A stretch of DNA of 64,000 bases. It comes from Chromera velia. Its lineage: Eukaryota; Sar; Chromeraceae. How positions within the stretch are numbered: the first letter of the stretch is position 1; each line of letters begins with the position of its first letter. A program made the translations under genes and the position numbers. Location of the stretch: assembly GCA_018398765.1 (NCBI GenBank), contig JAHBMJ010003309.1, positions 27,731-91,730 of the forward strand, in the 5' to 3' direction. The notes below the pieces were generated by a model. That model was not told the DNA's origin. It searched no databases and saw nothing but the letters and a program-made list of their open reading frames with translations. Below, in pieces: positions 49,072 through 60,358 of the stretch.

Positions 49072-52029
49072 ATGACCACATTTTGTGTGAGGGGGTTTGG
49101 CCTGGTCGCTGCCGGTGGTGCAGGGGCCTGGCTCCTCTCTCGACCTTTTGGTTGGAGACGACGGAGTCTGGAGGAGACGAGGACAGAAGGTCCCTTGCGT
49201 TCTGTATCTTCCTCAACCCTCATGGGAGCCTTCCCGCAGAAAGTGTTTGACGGGCGGTCTCTTCTCTTTCCTCGTTCGCCCGTCAGAGCAGAGGGCACAA
49301 GCCAGTCATCTACGAAACCACAAACGGGCTTTTTTGATCCAATGAGGTCGGTCTGCCCGCTGACGTATCCACCTTCAATCCTCTGCCGTCTCCTTATTCT
49401 GCCCGTGCGTTGAATTGCAGTCCGCAGCCCTCGCCCTCCCCCCGTTCCTCTTTTTTGCGTGATCTTTGCTGTGTCCCCAAGTGTCAGCCTCAGACCTGCT
49501 TTCCCCTCAATCATTTGAGACAAGCAACTGGTCCAGCGCGATTGCCATGGCAGCCATGGTGAGCTCCGTAGGATTGATCCAATAGACAGAGCCCCTTCTC
49601 GCGCCCTGCATACAGTCGCTGGCGATTTTTTTTCTCTGCCCTGTTCTCCTGTCTTCCTCCAACTTCGCCTCGATTCCTTTCCTTCTCTCCTCCTGGACCC
49701 CTCACACACACGGGAAACCTCTGTTCGTGGTCGTGCGTGCGTCGGACGACAGGGTTACCGTTTCCCCTTGTGTTTTTGCGCTTGCAGGGTGAGAGGCAAC
49801 TACGAGAACCGCATTAAATTTGCCTCCACCCCTGAGAAAGTTTTTGAGTATTTCGCTTCTTTCAAAGACCCCGACACAAAGAAGCACTACATGACTTTGA
49901 GGGACTTTATGGAGTCCGTGCTCCCTTGGAATTTCGGCCCCTTCTGCTCTCGTGATTTGAAGGAGCAGGAGGAAATGGTGGAGAATGCCCTCAAGGCAGC
50001 GCAGGGCAAAACTGATAATACAAAGTTGAAGGCAATGGGGGTGGAGAGTTTCATGGAACTTGTTGATCACAATCGAGACGGAAGGATTTCATTCGCAGAA
50101 TATCTCTTCTTTACCACTTTGATGACGACCAAACTCGACGATTTCCGCACAGGTTTCAAATTGTACAGTTCCCCCACGCCCCCGCCCAATGCGAGCGACA
50201 GTGAAATTGCGCTCACAAAAGACGAATTCGTGCGTTTGATGGTGACTATGATCTGTGTGAACCCCAGAGGGAGGCAGCAGAAGCACACGAAATCCGAAAA
50301 GATCCCTGGGGTCGCCTTGCCTGACCCTCGTGGGGTCCACCTCGATGAGAGCGTTTTTGAATTGTGTGGGAATTGTTTGAAGGGAAAGTTGGGTGTTGTT
50401 CTGTTTGGCAACGACGGAGACGAGTCCCTGTCGTTTGAGAAGTTCTCCGGAGTCTTCAGAGGTCTGAAGAAAGATTTGCTCTTTCAGGAGGTGTTCAGAG
50501 CTTCAGGTGGGGACTTGGAGGGCACGGGGGAGGAGGCGCGTATCTCTCCTGCAGCCATGGGTCTTCTGTTGATCCACTTCGTTCCTCCTTCCAAGATGGA
50601 GACACTCGCCCGTCGAGTGGGGTCTCTGGAGTTGAGTGAGGAGAAGAAAATTTCCTTCGGGGACGTCGTGGAGTTCGACAAGTGAGTCAGTCTCACGCAG
50701 CCAGCCAGGCTGTGCTTGTTTGTTTGTTTGTTTGGTGAGGTGCTTCTCTCAGTCGACTCAAAGTACTTCAGTAGAGACAGAAGCATCGTTCTTAGCTGCT
50801 CGTAAGGTACTCTTTGCGCGTGTAATTTCGCACATAGCCGAAGTTTCTAGACACCCGTTGTGCGTGCGTATGCAGTTGGCAATCCCGCCATCGTGTTTGT
50901 CCCTCTCTTCCTCTTTCTATTAATATCTCTCTATCAGTTTTTTGACGAGAGTGCGTCGGAGTCCACTTGCCTTCCTTTGACTTGTGTGCTCATGTGTGTG
51001 TGAGATTGCTTGCTCAATACCTGCGAGCGAGCCTCGTGCCTCCAGCTCGTTTGCCCTTTCTCCTCGCACTTTTTTTTTCTATCGAACAGAGTCCGCAGTC
51101 TCCTCCCGTCTTCCTCGATCCCCCCCCCCCTTTGCCTTTTTTCTCCCGCTTTGAATTCCTTTTTTCCGTCTCCTCGGTCCATCCACAAAATCGGTTGTAC
51201 ATGAGGCGATTGAGGACTAAAGTCCAACAAACAAAAAAACTAGAGTATCATTTGAATTCGTCGATGGATGAGAATCTGCGCTTGCATGCAGGTGCATCTA
51301 CAAGCTTGGACAGCTGCGAACTGCAGTAGAGCTCCTCGACGGCTCTGGAGGGTTGACGAGGGCCACGCTCGAGAGGGCTCTCAGAGCTCTTGCTTCTGGG
51401 GGGGGAGGGAAGGGATCTCAGAGTGGGCCTTCCTCTGATGGTGCAAACAGTGGGGGGCAGGGAGATGCTAGTGCAAGTTCTGCCTCTTCTCCTCCCGCCT
51501 CCTTCTCGTTGTTCTCGTGGGGAGGTGGAAGTAAGAAGCAGGAAGCGGCGGCGCCACCGGCTCCTCAACCTGTCCCACAACCCCCCCGCCACCAGAGGGA
51601 CTTCAGAGAGATAGTGGACGTCGTCTTTCGGGTCTTTGACTTCGATGGGTGAGTGCCTTGATAGATGGATAACGAGGGTGCATGGGTCCAAGCTGCATTT
51701 TTCGTTCCTTGTGCAGACATTCGGTAGAGGCCCGCAGTGGTACAGAACCTTGAAGTCGCCGTGATAAAGTGGTCGGCTGTTGGGATGTTGGCAATCTCTT
51801 TCGCATTTGACTGGCTGGTCGGGTCTTTTCCAAATTTTTCCATCCACTGTGACACGGTAGCCAATCGTGCATGCACTCAATTTGCAGATCTGGGACCCTG
51901 GCGGAGGACGAATTCTTCGCTCTGATCGTTCAGAGGGGCACGGCATTCCGAGTGTTTGACGAACCTCTTTGGATCCGGAGAGCGAGGGGAATCGCCAAGT
52001 GTGCAAAAAAGGTGTATAGCTTCAGCTGA
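49072..52029 (+). CDS. MICU1: MICU-family EF-hand regulator of the mitochondrial calcium uniporter
   Basis: MICU proteins sit in the mitochondrial intermembrane space and gate the calcium uniporter. Exons 49072-49346, 49788-50681, 51292-51648 and 51888-52029 sum to 1,668 nt, 555 aa, all phases closing. The N-terminus (MTTFCVRGFGLVAAGGAGAW) is Arg-containing and hydrophobic, fitting a mitochondrial targeting sequence. Family core: YENRIKFASTPEKVFEYFAS, shown across the first splice after FFDPMR. A canonical EF loop DHNRDGRISFAE occupies residues 185-196. A degenerate loop GNDGDESLSFEK is at about 299-310. A canonical loop DFDGSGTLAEDE is at 506-517, assembled across the last intron. A Gly/Ser/Pro/Ala-rich insertion of about 70 residues precedes the last EF-hand and is unusual. 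The C-terminus is basic (KCAKKVYSFS). Assignment to MICU1 versus MICU2/3 is not possible by eye. Confidence 0.88.
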
Positions 52030-52189
52030 TCGAGGACAGACCCAGCGGCATAAAGAAGCACTGGGCAACCGAAGGATGCTGTAGGCAGGATTCGGGTCAT
52101 ATGATCAAAAAGCTTCGATTTTCGAGATTTTCCCGCCGCTTTCGTCACAGATACTCATGAATGTTCAAACTGCCCTGCAGGTAGCTGGG

Positions 52190-52281
52190 ATTTTACGGGA
52201 TTTTAGCCCAGAATTTTAGCGGATTTTACGGGATTTTAGCCAGGATTTTAGCGGATTATGCGGGATTTTGCCCAGGATATA
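52190..52281. repeat. Degenerate tandem array of a GGGATTTTAGC unit
   Basis: Two to three copies of a ~35-bp unit combining ACGGGATTTTAGCC and AGGATTTTAGCGGATT with small changes, immediately at the GC-to-AT boundary of the island. Confidence 0.7.
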
Positions 52282-54003
52282 TATGTGTATATATTAAATA
52301 GTACTATAACTAAGGTAATAACTTTGAAGATTGATTGATTGATTGATTTAATTGCTCTGTCCTATAATCTAAGGCCTTCCTGCTATGTGACTAGCCTATG
52401 TCCATAGGTGACAGCAAGCTAGGTTAATTTTTCATATAAGTATATATACTATAGAATCACTATGAAAAACAATTTGCTAACTTCTCACAAGTCAATATCA
52501 CCCCCGGGCCTAGCCCCGGGCAAGCTTGTTCTAGAACTTACTGTACCTCAAGTCGCTGAGTTTGAAATAGAAACGATATATTATAGAGCATCCACAGTAA
52601 TTTTAACTACTAATTTAGTAAAATTACTAGTAAAATTGATTAAGTTATTAAACTATAGTTATTAAAATGCTGTCAGAAACTAAATTAACTAGAAACCAAA
52701 CCGCCTCATGCGTTGTTGACAAACGGGTTAAGAGCCTCAAAAAAGACTGTCAGATAGTGATGACGTATCTAGTGACGTATGGTGCCAGTGTCATGTGATG
52801 ATATATAGGCCCCTGCCTTTGAATTTTGTATGCACGATTTGACTGTATACATGAGTGCCAAAGGTTCTAACTTGACTTATACCTAATAGACTATAGTATA
52901 TATACATATTAATATATTAATACATCTTTTACCTAGTCTTATATGGTGAAATCAGTAGTAAAATCATCTCTTCTGTGATACCATATCAGACGTATATATA
53001 CTACATAGTACTACATATGAATATAGGTTTTTGCTCATACGTAGGCTTATACAATAAATCTATTGCTATTGCTATATGCTGCTTATGCAGCCTTAGCCTT
53101 AGCCAGCCTATGCTACATACCGATGCCTATTACATTGCCTAGGCTGATCGTGATATACTATATATAGTTTCAGTGTACTGATCGATACCAGTATTGAAGC
53201 TGCTGAGCCTCAAGCTGCTGCTTATCCTAGTGCTGATCACTACACTAGTCACTACATCAATATTCGGCACTATAAAACTAGCACTAAAAGCATCTAGTCC
53301 ATGATCTAGACTAGGATCTAGAACGGCCCAGAGAACGATATTTGAGAACTTTGAAATGTTTAGAGCCTTTTTTTCGTTTTTGAGTGGGAAAACGTTCACG
53401 ATAACGAAACCCAGTACGTTTCAATAGCTTCTTAATTATTGAATTGGTCCAAATCTGGTCGCCTTCACTCTCTTGGATGCATGCCAGCCAGCGGATAATC
53501 CAGAAGAGGTCTATCTGTGGCAAACCGCCCCGAGTCGGGCCCCCGACCGGCTAGTTGGGGTCTGCAGGTGTTGTTGCGGTTTGACGTTTGCGGACATTCG
53601 CCCCCTTTTCTTCGGACTTGGACGCGCTGGGCACAGCACTTCCCACTGCCATTGCCTGCACGAGGAATGTCAATGCATCCAATCCTTCATACATTGAGAA
53701 AATGTTACCGTTTGCAAGCATACCTCCTAATGGCGCATTGATGAGCCGGCCAAGTGAGTGCAGAAAAGAAAAGAATAATAGAATATCGAAGCAAAAGAGG
53801 CCATTCTGGTCGGTCAGCTGTAGAAAAGACCTGAAAGGACATCACTGGCAATCGTCAAGAAGGGAGGGAGGAAAGGAAAGGAAAGGAGAGAATGACACAG
53901 GGGGTATGTCTGCCTTCAACCAAAAGAGCCGGAAAGTCGGCAGAAGGGCATGATAGGGAGAGACAGACAGACTATATGGTTTCTTTCCCTCCTCTTCTAG
54001 ACA

Positions 54004-54265
54004 GACACACACACACACACACACACACACAAAGGGGCACACCCACATTCCACTCACCCACACACACACGCGCACACGGAGCGTCGGGGAGAGAGACAGA
54101 GACAGAGACAGAGGCAGAAACACAGGCAGGCAGGCAGGCAGGCAGGCAGACAGACAGGCAAAGAAGACCCCCTCAGTTCGTTTGTCTGACAGCCGGCCAA
54201 CCAACCAACGAAGGAAGGAAGGAAGGAAGGAAGGAAGAAAGGAAGGAAGGAAGGAAGGAAGACCG
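54004..54265. repeat. CA, GGCA and GGAA microsatellites
   Basis: (CA)n at 54004-54031, a CAGG run at 54122-54158 and (GGAA)n at 54211-54262, next to the EMC8/9 exon at 54272. On the gene's sense strand they are TG- and TTCC-rich. Confidence 0.85.
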
Positions 54266-54271
54266 ACCGAC

Positions 54272-55394
54272 CACATCAGGATTGCGGATGAAGTCCCTCT
54301 CAGGGTTCGACAGATGATCCTCAAAGTCCCAGAGCTCCAGATATCTGTATGTATGCATGCATGCAAACGTTTGTTTGACCACCAGAATTCACCGTGTGAT
54401 GACAAAGACCAAAGAAATATTTTTGTCATGTCTGTCAGAGTGCATGAAAGAATGAGGTCGAGAGGGTCAACTGTCTGCGGGGCCGACAGGGAGACGCGTA
54501 GAGACGGAGACAAGTTAAAGGATCGATCCGGAGGGGAACGGGTGGATGGATAAAAAGAGGGATTGATGGTCGATGAATGGACAAGATAGACTGATGGATT
54601 GGAGAAAGAAATAGAGAAAACGGGGAGGGAATACGGGAGGCGGTTGGATGAATTCAGCATTCAAGGACGTTGCACTAGCTCTCTTTCTCTCTCTCTCTGT
54701 TTCTTTCTCTCTCTCTTTCTTTCTTTCTCTCTCTCTCTCTCTTTCTTTCTTTCTCTCTTTCTTTCTTTCTTTCTACCTTTCTTTTCTGCATTGTCTGTCA
54801 ATTTCTTATTATGCCTGATTATTCCTTTAAGGCAAGACACCTGCGAACCTTCTCATTTTATATCAACGAGGAGGTTTTCTTCAACCGAAAAAGTATCAAA
54901 GTGGAGCGAACGAAGAAAAAAGAGAAGACGAGTGACGGGAAAGCAAAATCGTCAATCGTTTGAAACCTGGAAAGTGGCAAGCAGAAGGGAGTCACCAGTC
55001 AGAGACCAGGAGCAATCAAGAGAATGGGGGGGTCATGGAAGAAGGAAGGCAAAGATGAGTGAAGAGGGGGAGGTTCCAGAGGGCCCATGTCCGTCCGTAC
55101 ACAAAAGGAAAGGAACTAATCACAAACAAACCCATTCCTCCTCTCCTTCCCACAAACCCCGCAGGCACACACTGCCCCCTCCCAAACAACCCACCCACCC
55201 ACCCACCGTGCTTGTGCCACTTCCTTTTTTGCCCTGGCAGGGGTGGAGGAGGCGGTCTTCACATTTTCCGGGGCCACAGCCCGCCAGCTGCCCCCAGTCG
55301 ACACCCAGCCCTGAACAGTCAGTCATTAATTTGGACGGGTCGGTTGAGAAGAGAAGGAAATCGAGCACACGCACACACACACACACACACACAT

Positions 55395-55425
<31 letters not shown>

Positions 55426-57233
55426 CAAAGAGAGAGAGAGACAGAGAGACAAAGAGAGAGACAGAGACAGAGAGAGAGGGNTCTCTGCCTCTGTCTCTCT
55501 CTTTGTCTCTCTCTCTCTGTCTCTCTCTCCCTCCNGGGAGGGAGAGAGAGAGAGAGAGAAGTTCTGAAGCCGAGGTCACCGACCAGGCTAGGGTGCACGG
55601 AGACGGAAAGAAAAGAGAAAAAGAAAAAACGCCACTGAAGGCACTCCCCCCTTCTTGACATCAGTCAACGAAGCCCTCGATTGAGTGACACATAGAAGAC
55701 GGTGATGAATTCAGGAGCCGAGAACAATTGCTGTTTTCCTATCCGCCACAGTTTTCGTTCACACGTCTTCCGTCTCTCTCCTTTCGCCTCCCTCCTGACC
55801 TTCACAGCTGGATCATCATCGCTCTCAGCCAACTTCTCAGAGTCGACCTGGACAGGGAGGGACAGACAGACACGCACACAGACGGACGAATGGAAGTACA
55901 GTAGGACTTCTTCTTTTGGAGGGACAGACAGACACACACACAGACGGACGAATGGAAGTACAGCAGGACTTCTTCTTTTGGTCTTTCTTTTCTTTTTCAA
56001 CACAGCCTCAGGGCCTTTTTCATTTCTCTTTCTCCACTTTCAGATCGAGTGTCAGGCAGCAGACTAATATCTTTTTTTCTTCCAGATATGCCAGACAGGA
56101 GGCAGAGAGGGGAAAAGCAGAGAAAGCTGAGGTATGAAAAACGCAGCAAAGTATAAGGGCATGAGGTTCCACGCAGTGTGGCGAGAGACCAGGAAGCAGA
56201 CATCAGGGCAATCTGTGCAAAAAACAGCCAGCCACTCAACCAGGAGTTCGTTCAATGAGGAAACCCAGACAAAACAGAGGACAAGAGAAGAGAACCTGAG
56301 TCCCCTCTACAGCCACACATAAGCACAAAAGGCAGAGTGGCATACATGCATACATGCATACAGGCAGGCAGGCAGGCAGGAAGGAAGGAAGGAAGGAAGG
56401 AAGGAAGGAAGGAAGACGCACAGTAAAAAATGCCGCAGGGACTTTCCCCGAGAGATTAGCTGCGATCTTGACGCTGGTTGCCTTTGCCGTCTCGTTTTGT
56501 CCCACGTGATTTGACCCTTCCGCCTCAACGTGGTAGTACCCCACAATCTGCTGAGGGGGGTCCAGGGAGGCTGCGTACTCATCTACCTGCATGAACACAT
56601 ACATGCAACATGCAGGACGTAAAGATGCATGCAGACGAGAGACATCTCTTCGCTGCTGCCCAGAAGATGGTCAGTATTAGATCTAGAAAGGCAGGCGGGC
56701 AGCCAAGGAGGCCACCATCGAGAGCTACACGGAAAAAGAGGGGAAATAAAACAAATGACAAAGTGACACAAGTACCCAGGCTGGCAGGAGGGTAGGTAGA
56801 TCGTTGCAGGGGACAGACACGTAGACAGCCGACAGTTGCGCAGAGGGCACCCCACAAATTTCGGTTTCTGTGTGTGAGGAACAGAAAGTGAAAAGGTCCA
56901 CAACGGAAACAGTGACCGTTTGATCAAAAAGATGGGAGAGCAGGAAGCACACTGAGAACAGGACAGGAGGATTCAAGCACCTTTTGGGAAGATCGACCGG
57001 AGACGGCACAGATGTGGAGCAGACTGACAGACCATAGAGAAGGCCAGTTTCATCATGGGATCCAGGATGTACGTGTGGAAGAGTGGAATCGCATCCTTGA
57101 AGACAATGTCTCCGGAACCATCTGTTCGTGTGCCAATCAAAATACCGTTGACATCTTCCTTCGCATACTTCAAGGAATGCAAAATCATTTTTACATATGC
57201 ATCGTCATCGAAAACAAAGTCAGGCTGCGACAT
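54272..57233 (-). CDS. EMC8: ER membrane protein complex subunit 8/9
   Basis: EMC8/9 is an MPN-fold subunit of the ER membrane complex, which inserts tail-anchored and multipass proteins. Exons in transcript order are 57233-57033, 56586-56422, 55847-55800, 55310-55207 and 54344-54272. Phases close and give 197 residues; a short terminal exon with the stop was not found. Motifs in order: DDAYVKMILHSLKYAKEDVN, GILIGTRT, KDAIPLFHTYILDPMMKLAF, QQIVGYYHVEAEG, SGKVPAAFF, GGSWRAVAPENV and RYLELWDFEDHLSNPERDF. They parallel the human order: VNGLLVAE, DCIPLFH, VIAGYYQAN, RWRCRDP and VDFDNHL. There is no JAMM zinc motif, as expected for the family. Introns hold GGAA, GA and TTTC repeats and a likely assembly scar at 55481-55535. 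It is divergent to the LRR gene. Confidence 0.85.
54682..54785. repeat. CT/TTTC microsatellite
   Basis: Mixed (CT)n and (TTTC)n in an EMC8/9 intron. It is purine-rich on that gene's sense strand, unlike most repeats here. Confidence 0.8.
55365..55558. repeat. CA/GA microsatellite with two single N and an inverted middle
   Basis: (CA)n then (GA)n, interrupted at 55481 and 55535 by single N. The 53 bp between them are the reverse-complement type (TC-rich) of the flanks. It looks like a wrongly oriented repeat contig. Confidence 0.85.
56361..56415. repeat. GGCA/GGAA microsatellite
   Basis: (GGCA)n then (GGAA)n, immediately after the EMC8/9 exon ending at 56422. Confidence 0.9.
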
Positions 57234-57978
57234 GGTGCCCTTTCCTTCACTTTGTGCTACGTGAAATTTTTCGACAGATGCTTCCGTGCAGACTCGTTTC
57301 TTGCAGAGCAAGCGCTACAGGGCTGCGGTGCTCACAACGTTTTGAAAAAAGAAGATAGAGTCCGGCAGCGTCTCCGTGTACGTCTTCCCACAAAAAGGGA
57401 GCGCACCAGCCGCAGGAAACCGCAGGATAGCGTTAAATTGGCGAAGGTCCCCAAAATATCATTTTCCCACAAAAGAGTGTGAGGTGATTGTTGCCAGTCC
57501 AGCGTTTCTTCTGTCACTCCAGCGACCTGTATAAAACACCGTCGCAAAGTGTCGCCTGACTTTCTTGCCAGGCTAACGAAGGAAGATGAAGGAAGTGGCA
57601 ATACAGTGGCAATGCAAGGAAAATGTCGTGCGGCGGCGCCACGGTGAGAGGTATGCCCGCCGCCGCATTCATACAAATTAATTATATAATTAAGCTAGCT
57701 GCCGGATTATATGGCGCCGCCATGCATGACGTGCAGCTGCCATGACCGCGCAAACAAAGACTGCTCCACTCGATCGGAGGACATGAACGATCGAATTGAC
57801 GCAGGCAGTATCGGAGAGTTCTTGCATGAAGTACGCAGGTGAAGCAATAGGAGAGCTCGAGGTGAATTAAGAAGGACGGATTGTTCTGAGTCTGCGCGGG
57901 AGATCGGCACTTGTCTAAGTTTCGGAGTGTCTCTCTGTTTTCTGTCTGATTTGTCTTCCAAGAGATCAAGCCCTGAAG
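57234..57978. promoter_or_regulatory. Divergent promoter region of EMC8/9 and the LRR gene
   Basis: About 745 bp. The centre (57610-57730) is rich in CGGCGGCGCC-type words, with ATGCATG at 57722-57728 and a short AT patch (57675-57700) between. A shared promoter is inferred. Confidence 0.45.
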
Positions 57979-59992
57979 ATGGGTGACTGCTGTTCCAAGA
58001 CAGACACAGTAGAGTCACGCGGACAAGGGAGACATCAGGAGACGAGTCCCCAGCCTGAGACGATAGGAAAGACAAAGAGGAGAAGGGGCAGGGTGCCTTC
58101 AGTCGTGTACAAAAAATTGAACAACGCGAAGAAGGTTGGGGTTCTGCCTCTTGCAGAGCTCAAACTCAAAGAACTGCCGGCGGTGATTTTTGAAATCGCT
58201 CCCCGGACTGCGGACGTTTCCAAAAATCTTCTGAAGCATCTCCCGGCAGAGTCAGTCCACTGAAGTTTTGAAAGTGACTGACCTTTTTCCTGCTACTAGG
58301 AGGTGGACGGAACGTAGCATGCATTGACGAGCACTTTCACGTGTTTATGTGTCTGCAGACTCGAAGCCTGGGCCCCAAAATTGCAGATTTTCCTGGCGAG
58401 CTCCAACAAGATCCGTTCAATCGACCCCTCCTTCGGGAGTCTGACCAAGTTGACGAAGTTGGACTTGGGCGGGAATGAGTTGGCGGGAGTGCCCTCGTTC
58501 TTCTCCTCCCTTTCGGCCTTGAAGGAATTACATCTGGCTTCAAACCAACTGGGATCTCTTGAGGGCGTTAACTGGGGTTGGTCAGGGGGGATTGGTGTTA
58601 CTTACAGATGCCTTTCTCTGCAAAGATAGCAAAGCACATGCATCTGTGGTGCGAGTTTGTCTCGTTGCTCTTTTGGACACTCAAAGTACATGATCTGGCT
58701 TTTTCCATCCCCATTCCCATTTTTGTACATCCATCGATCCTCCGATGCGTGTGTCTACACACAAACTTTGCTTGCCTTAGTACTGACGCAGCGTCCATGC
58801 ACTCACTGCATGATCGACTCCTTGCAGGATCGATGACTGCCCTCTCTTTCCTTGACGTCAGCAACAACAAGATCAGCAGTCTTACCGCTTTCGCCTCTAC
58901 AGGCGGAGCAGCAGTAAAGGCAGACTCCGGAAGCGTCCTGACAGACATACCCCTGCACGGAGACCGTGAGGAAAGGACACAAGTGCAGAATGGAGACATA
59001 GAGAGGAGGAATCTCACGGCCCACCCCCCATCTTTGTCGGATCTGAGAGTGAGGAATAATTGTCTCCAAGCACTCGAGGGGGTCGAGGGGATCTCCACTT
59101 TGACCGTGAGCTCACCTCTCTGACTGACAGTCTAGTCCTTCCATGCATTTGCTGCTCTCTCTCTCTCTCTCTCTCTTTCACTCTCTCTCTCACTCTCTCT
59201 CTGCGTGTGTGTGTGTTGATTGATTGATGTTACTTAATTCTTCTTCCCTCCTCGATTTCTCCCCCGCTCTCCTCTTCCCCACTCTCACTCGACCGTCTTA
59301 CTTCGTCCTTCTCTCCCCTGACATGTGACTCCACGTGATTTCTGTCTCTCCTCTCCCCTGTTTCTGGCTTGCCATACCTTGATTTTTGTGCGTGAAATGC
59401 CTCCCTATACAAATACAGAATGCATCTGTTTGTTGGCGCACATGCCCGTCCGTCTTGTCTGTCTGTCTGTCTGTCTACAGGTGCTGGACGTGTCGGGGAA
59501 CAAGAACGTGTCTGTGGTGCCCCCGAGACTCCTCACTGACACCAAGTGAGTGCTCTTTGTGACTTGCTCCCTCTGCCTGGCAATCGCCTCCGGGAGCAGC
59601 TCAGCTTTGCTGAGATCAGCCGAGAGGCCCTGAGATCGCACGCACTCGCATATCATCTTTTTTTTTTTAGTCTCTCCCCCAACTCGGTTTGCCTCCTCAT
59701 TTTTTTGCGCGCGCAACGCGACGTATTAAACGCGACAAAGTGCCCCTCAAATAATTTGCTCAAATAATTTGCCCGGAGCAAATTGTACGCCCACGCAATT
59801 GATGTACTCGCGCGTCCCCAACCGGCTCCATGCTGACCGCGACGGGCCCCCCGAGGCACTCACCCAACTGGTTGGGTGTATCATGTTGGAGAAACTGCTG
59901 CACTCTCTCTGGTTTTTACTCTCTGCATGGGGGGAGCGGCGAGGGTGTGCTGATGGCTGTCTTCCGCCCGATACCCTCCACCCCCCTCCCTC

Positions 59993-60055
<63 letters not shown>

Positions 60056-60099
60056 TGTGTGTGTGTGTGTGAGTGAGAGAGAGAGAGAGAGAGAGAGTA

Positions 60100-60133
<34 letters not shown>

Positions 60134-60358
60134 GTCTCTCTGTGTGTGTGTGTGTGTCTAATGGACAAGGCCATGGTGTGTATGTTTGTTTGCAGTCTGA
60201 ACGACCTGAACCTGCGAGAATGCCGTATCGAGAGGAAAGCCCTCATGGAGACAGAGGGGTTTGAGAGCTTTCAGGAGAGGAGAAAAGCTCGCATTGACAA
60301 AAAGATAGACTCCAAACTGTCTGGACTCGATTTCAACTTGTGTGGCTTAGAAGACTGA
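57979..60358 (+). CDS. LRRC57: Leucine-rich-repeat protein, LRRC57-like
   Basis: Exons 57979-58250, 58359-58576, 58828-59105, 59481-59545 and 60196-60358 sum to 996 nt, 331 aa, with all phases closing. The second donor (GTTGGT at 58577) is the weakest. The protein starts MGDCCSKTD, an N-myristoylation and palmitoylation-type signal. LRRs follow: LQIFLASSNKIRSIDPSFGS, LTKLDLGGNELAGVPSFF, LKELHLASNQLGSLE, LSFLDVSNNKISSL, LSDLRVRNNCLQALEGV and VLDVSGNKNVSVVP. The end LNLRECRIERKALMETEGFE and SFQERRKARIDKK corresponds to the conserved LRRC57 tail ([29 protein letters not shown] in human, from memory, shown here only for order). An insertion of about 50 residues rich in Asp/Glu/Arg splits the fifth repeat. 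The cellular role of LRRC57 is not established. Confidence 0.82.
59155..59220 (+). repeat. TC/TG microsatellite in an LRR-gene intron
   Basis: (TC)n then (TG)n followed by (GATT)2. Pyrimidine/TG-rich on the sense strand. Confidence 0.85.
59994..60159 (+). repeat. TC/TG/GA compound microsatellite in the last LRR-gene intron
   Basis: (TC)n, (TG)n, (GA)n, (TG)n, (GA)n and (TG)n in series, ending about 36 bp before the acceptor at 60195. Confidence 0.9.

Larger units (their letters stand above)
52030..54271. other. AT-rich island and gene-poor spacer in a convergent gap
   Basis: From about 52180 to 53400 the sequence is AT-rich with many short TATA/TAGT words and (GATT)n at 52331-52348. A degenerate tandem array opens it. 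The stretch 53470-53960 is of ordinary composition and can be read in several frames on either strand (for example a minus frame ending in TAG at 53551). No start and acceptor make a defensible gene, so it is left unannotated. The final small exon of the EMC8/9 gene should lie in the right part. Confidence 0.5.

Noticed and set aside
53551-53760. Protein-like frames on both strands (minus: GGMLANGNIFSMYEGLDAL; plus: LGTALPTAIACTRNVNAS)
   Set aside because: Neither has a usable start; the plus frame has a stop just upstream with no acceptor after it, and the minus frame has only weak acceptors. It could be the tail of EMC8/9 or a gene fragment, but this cannot be supported.
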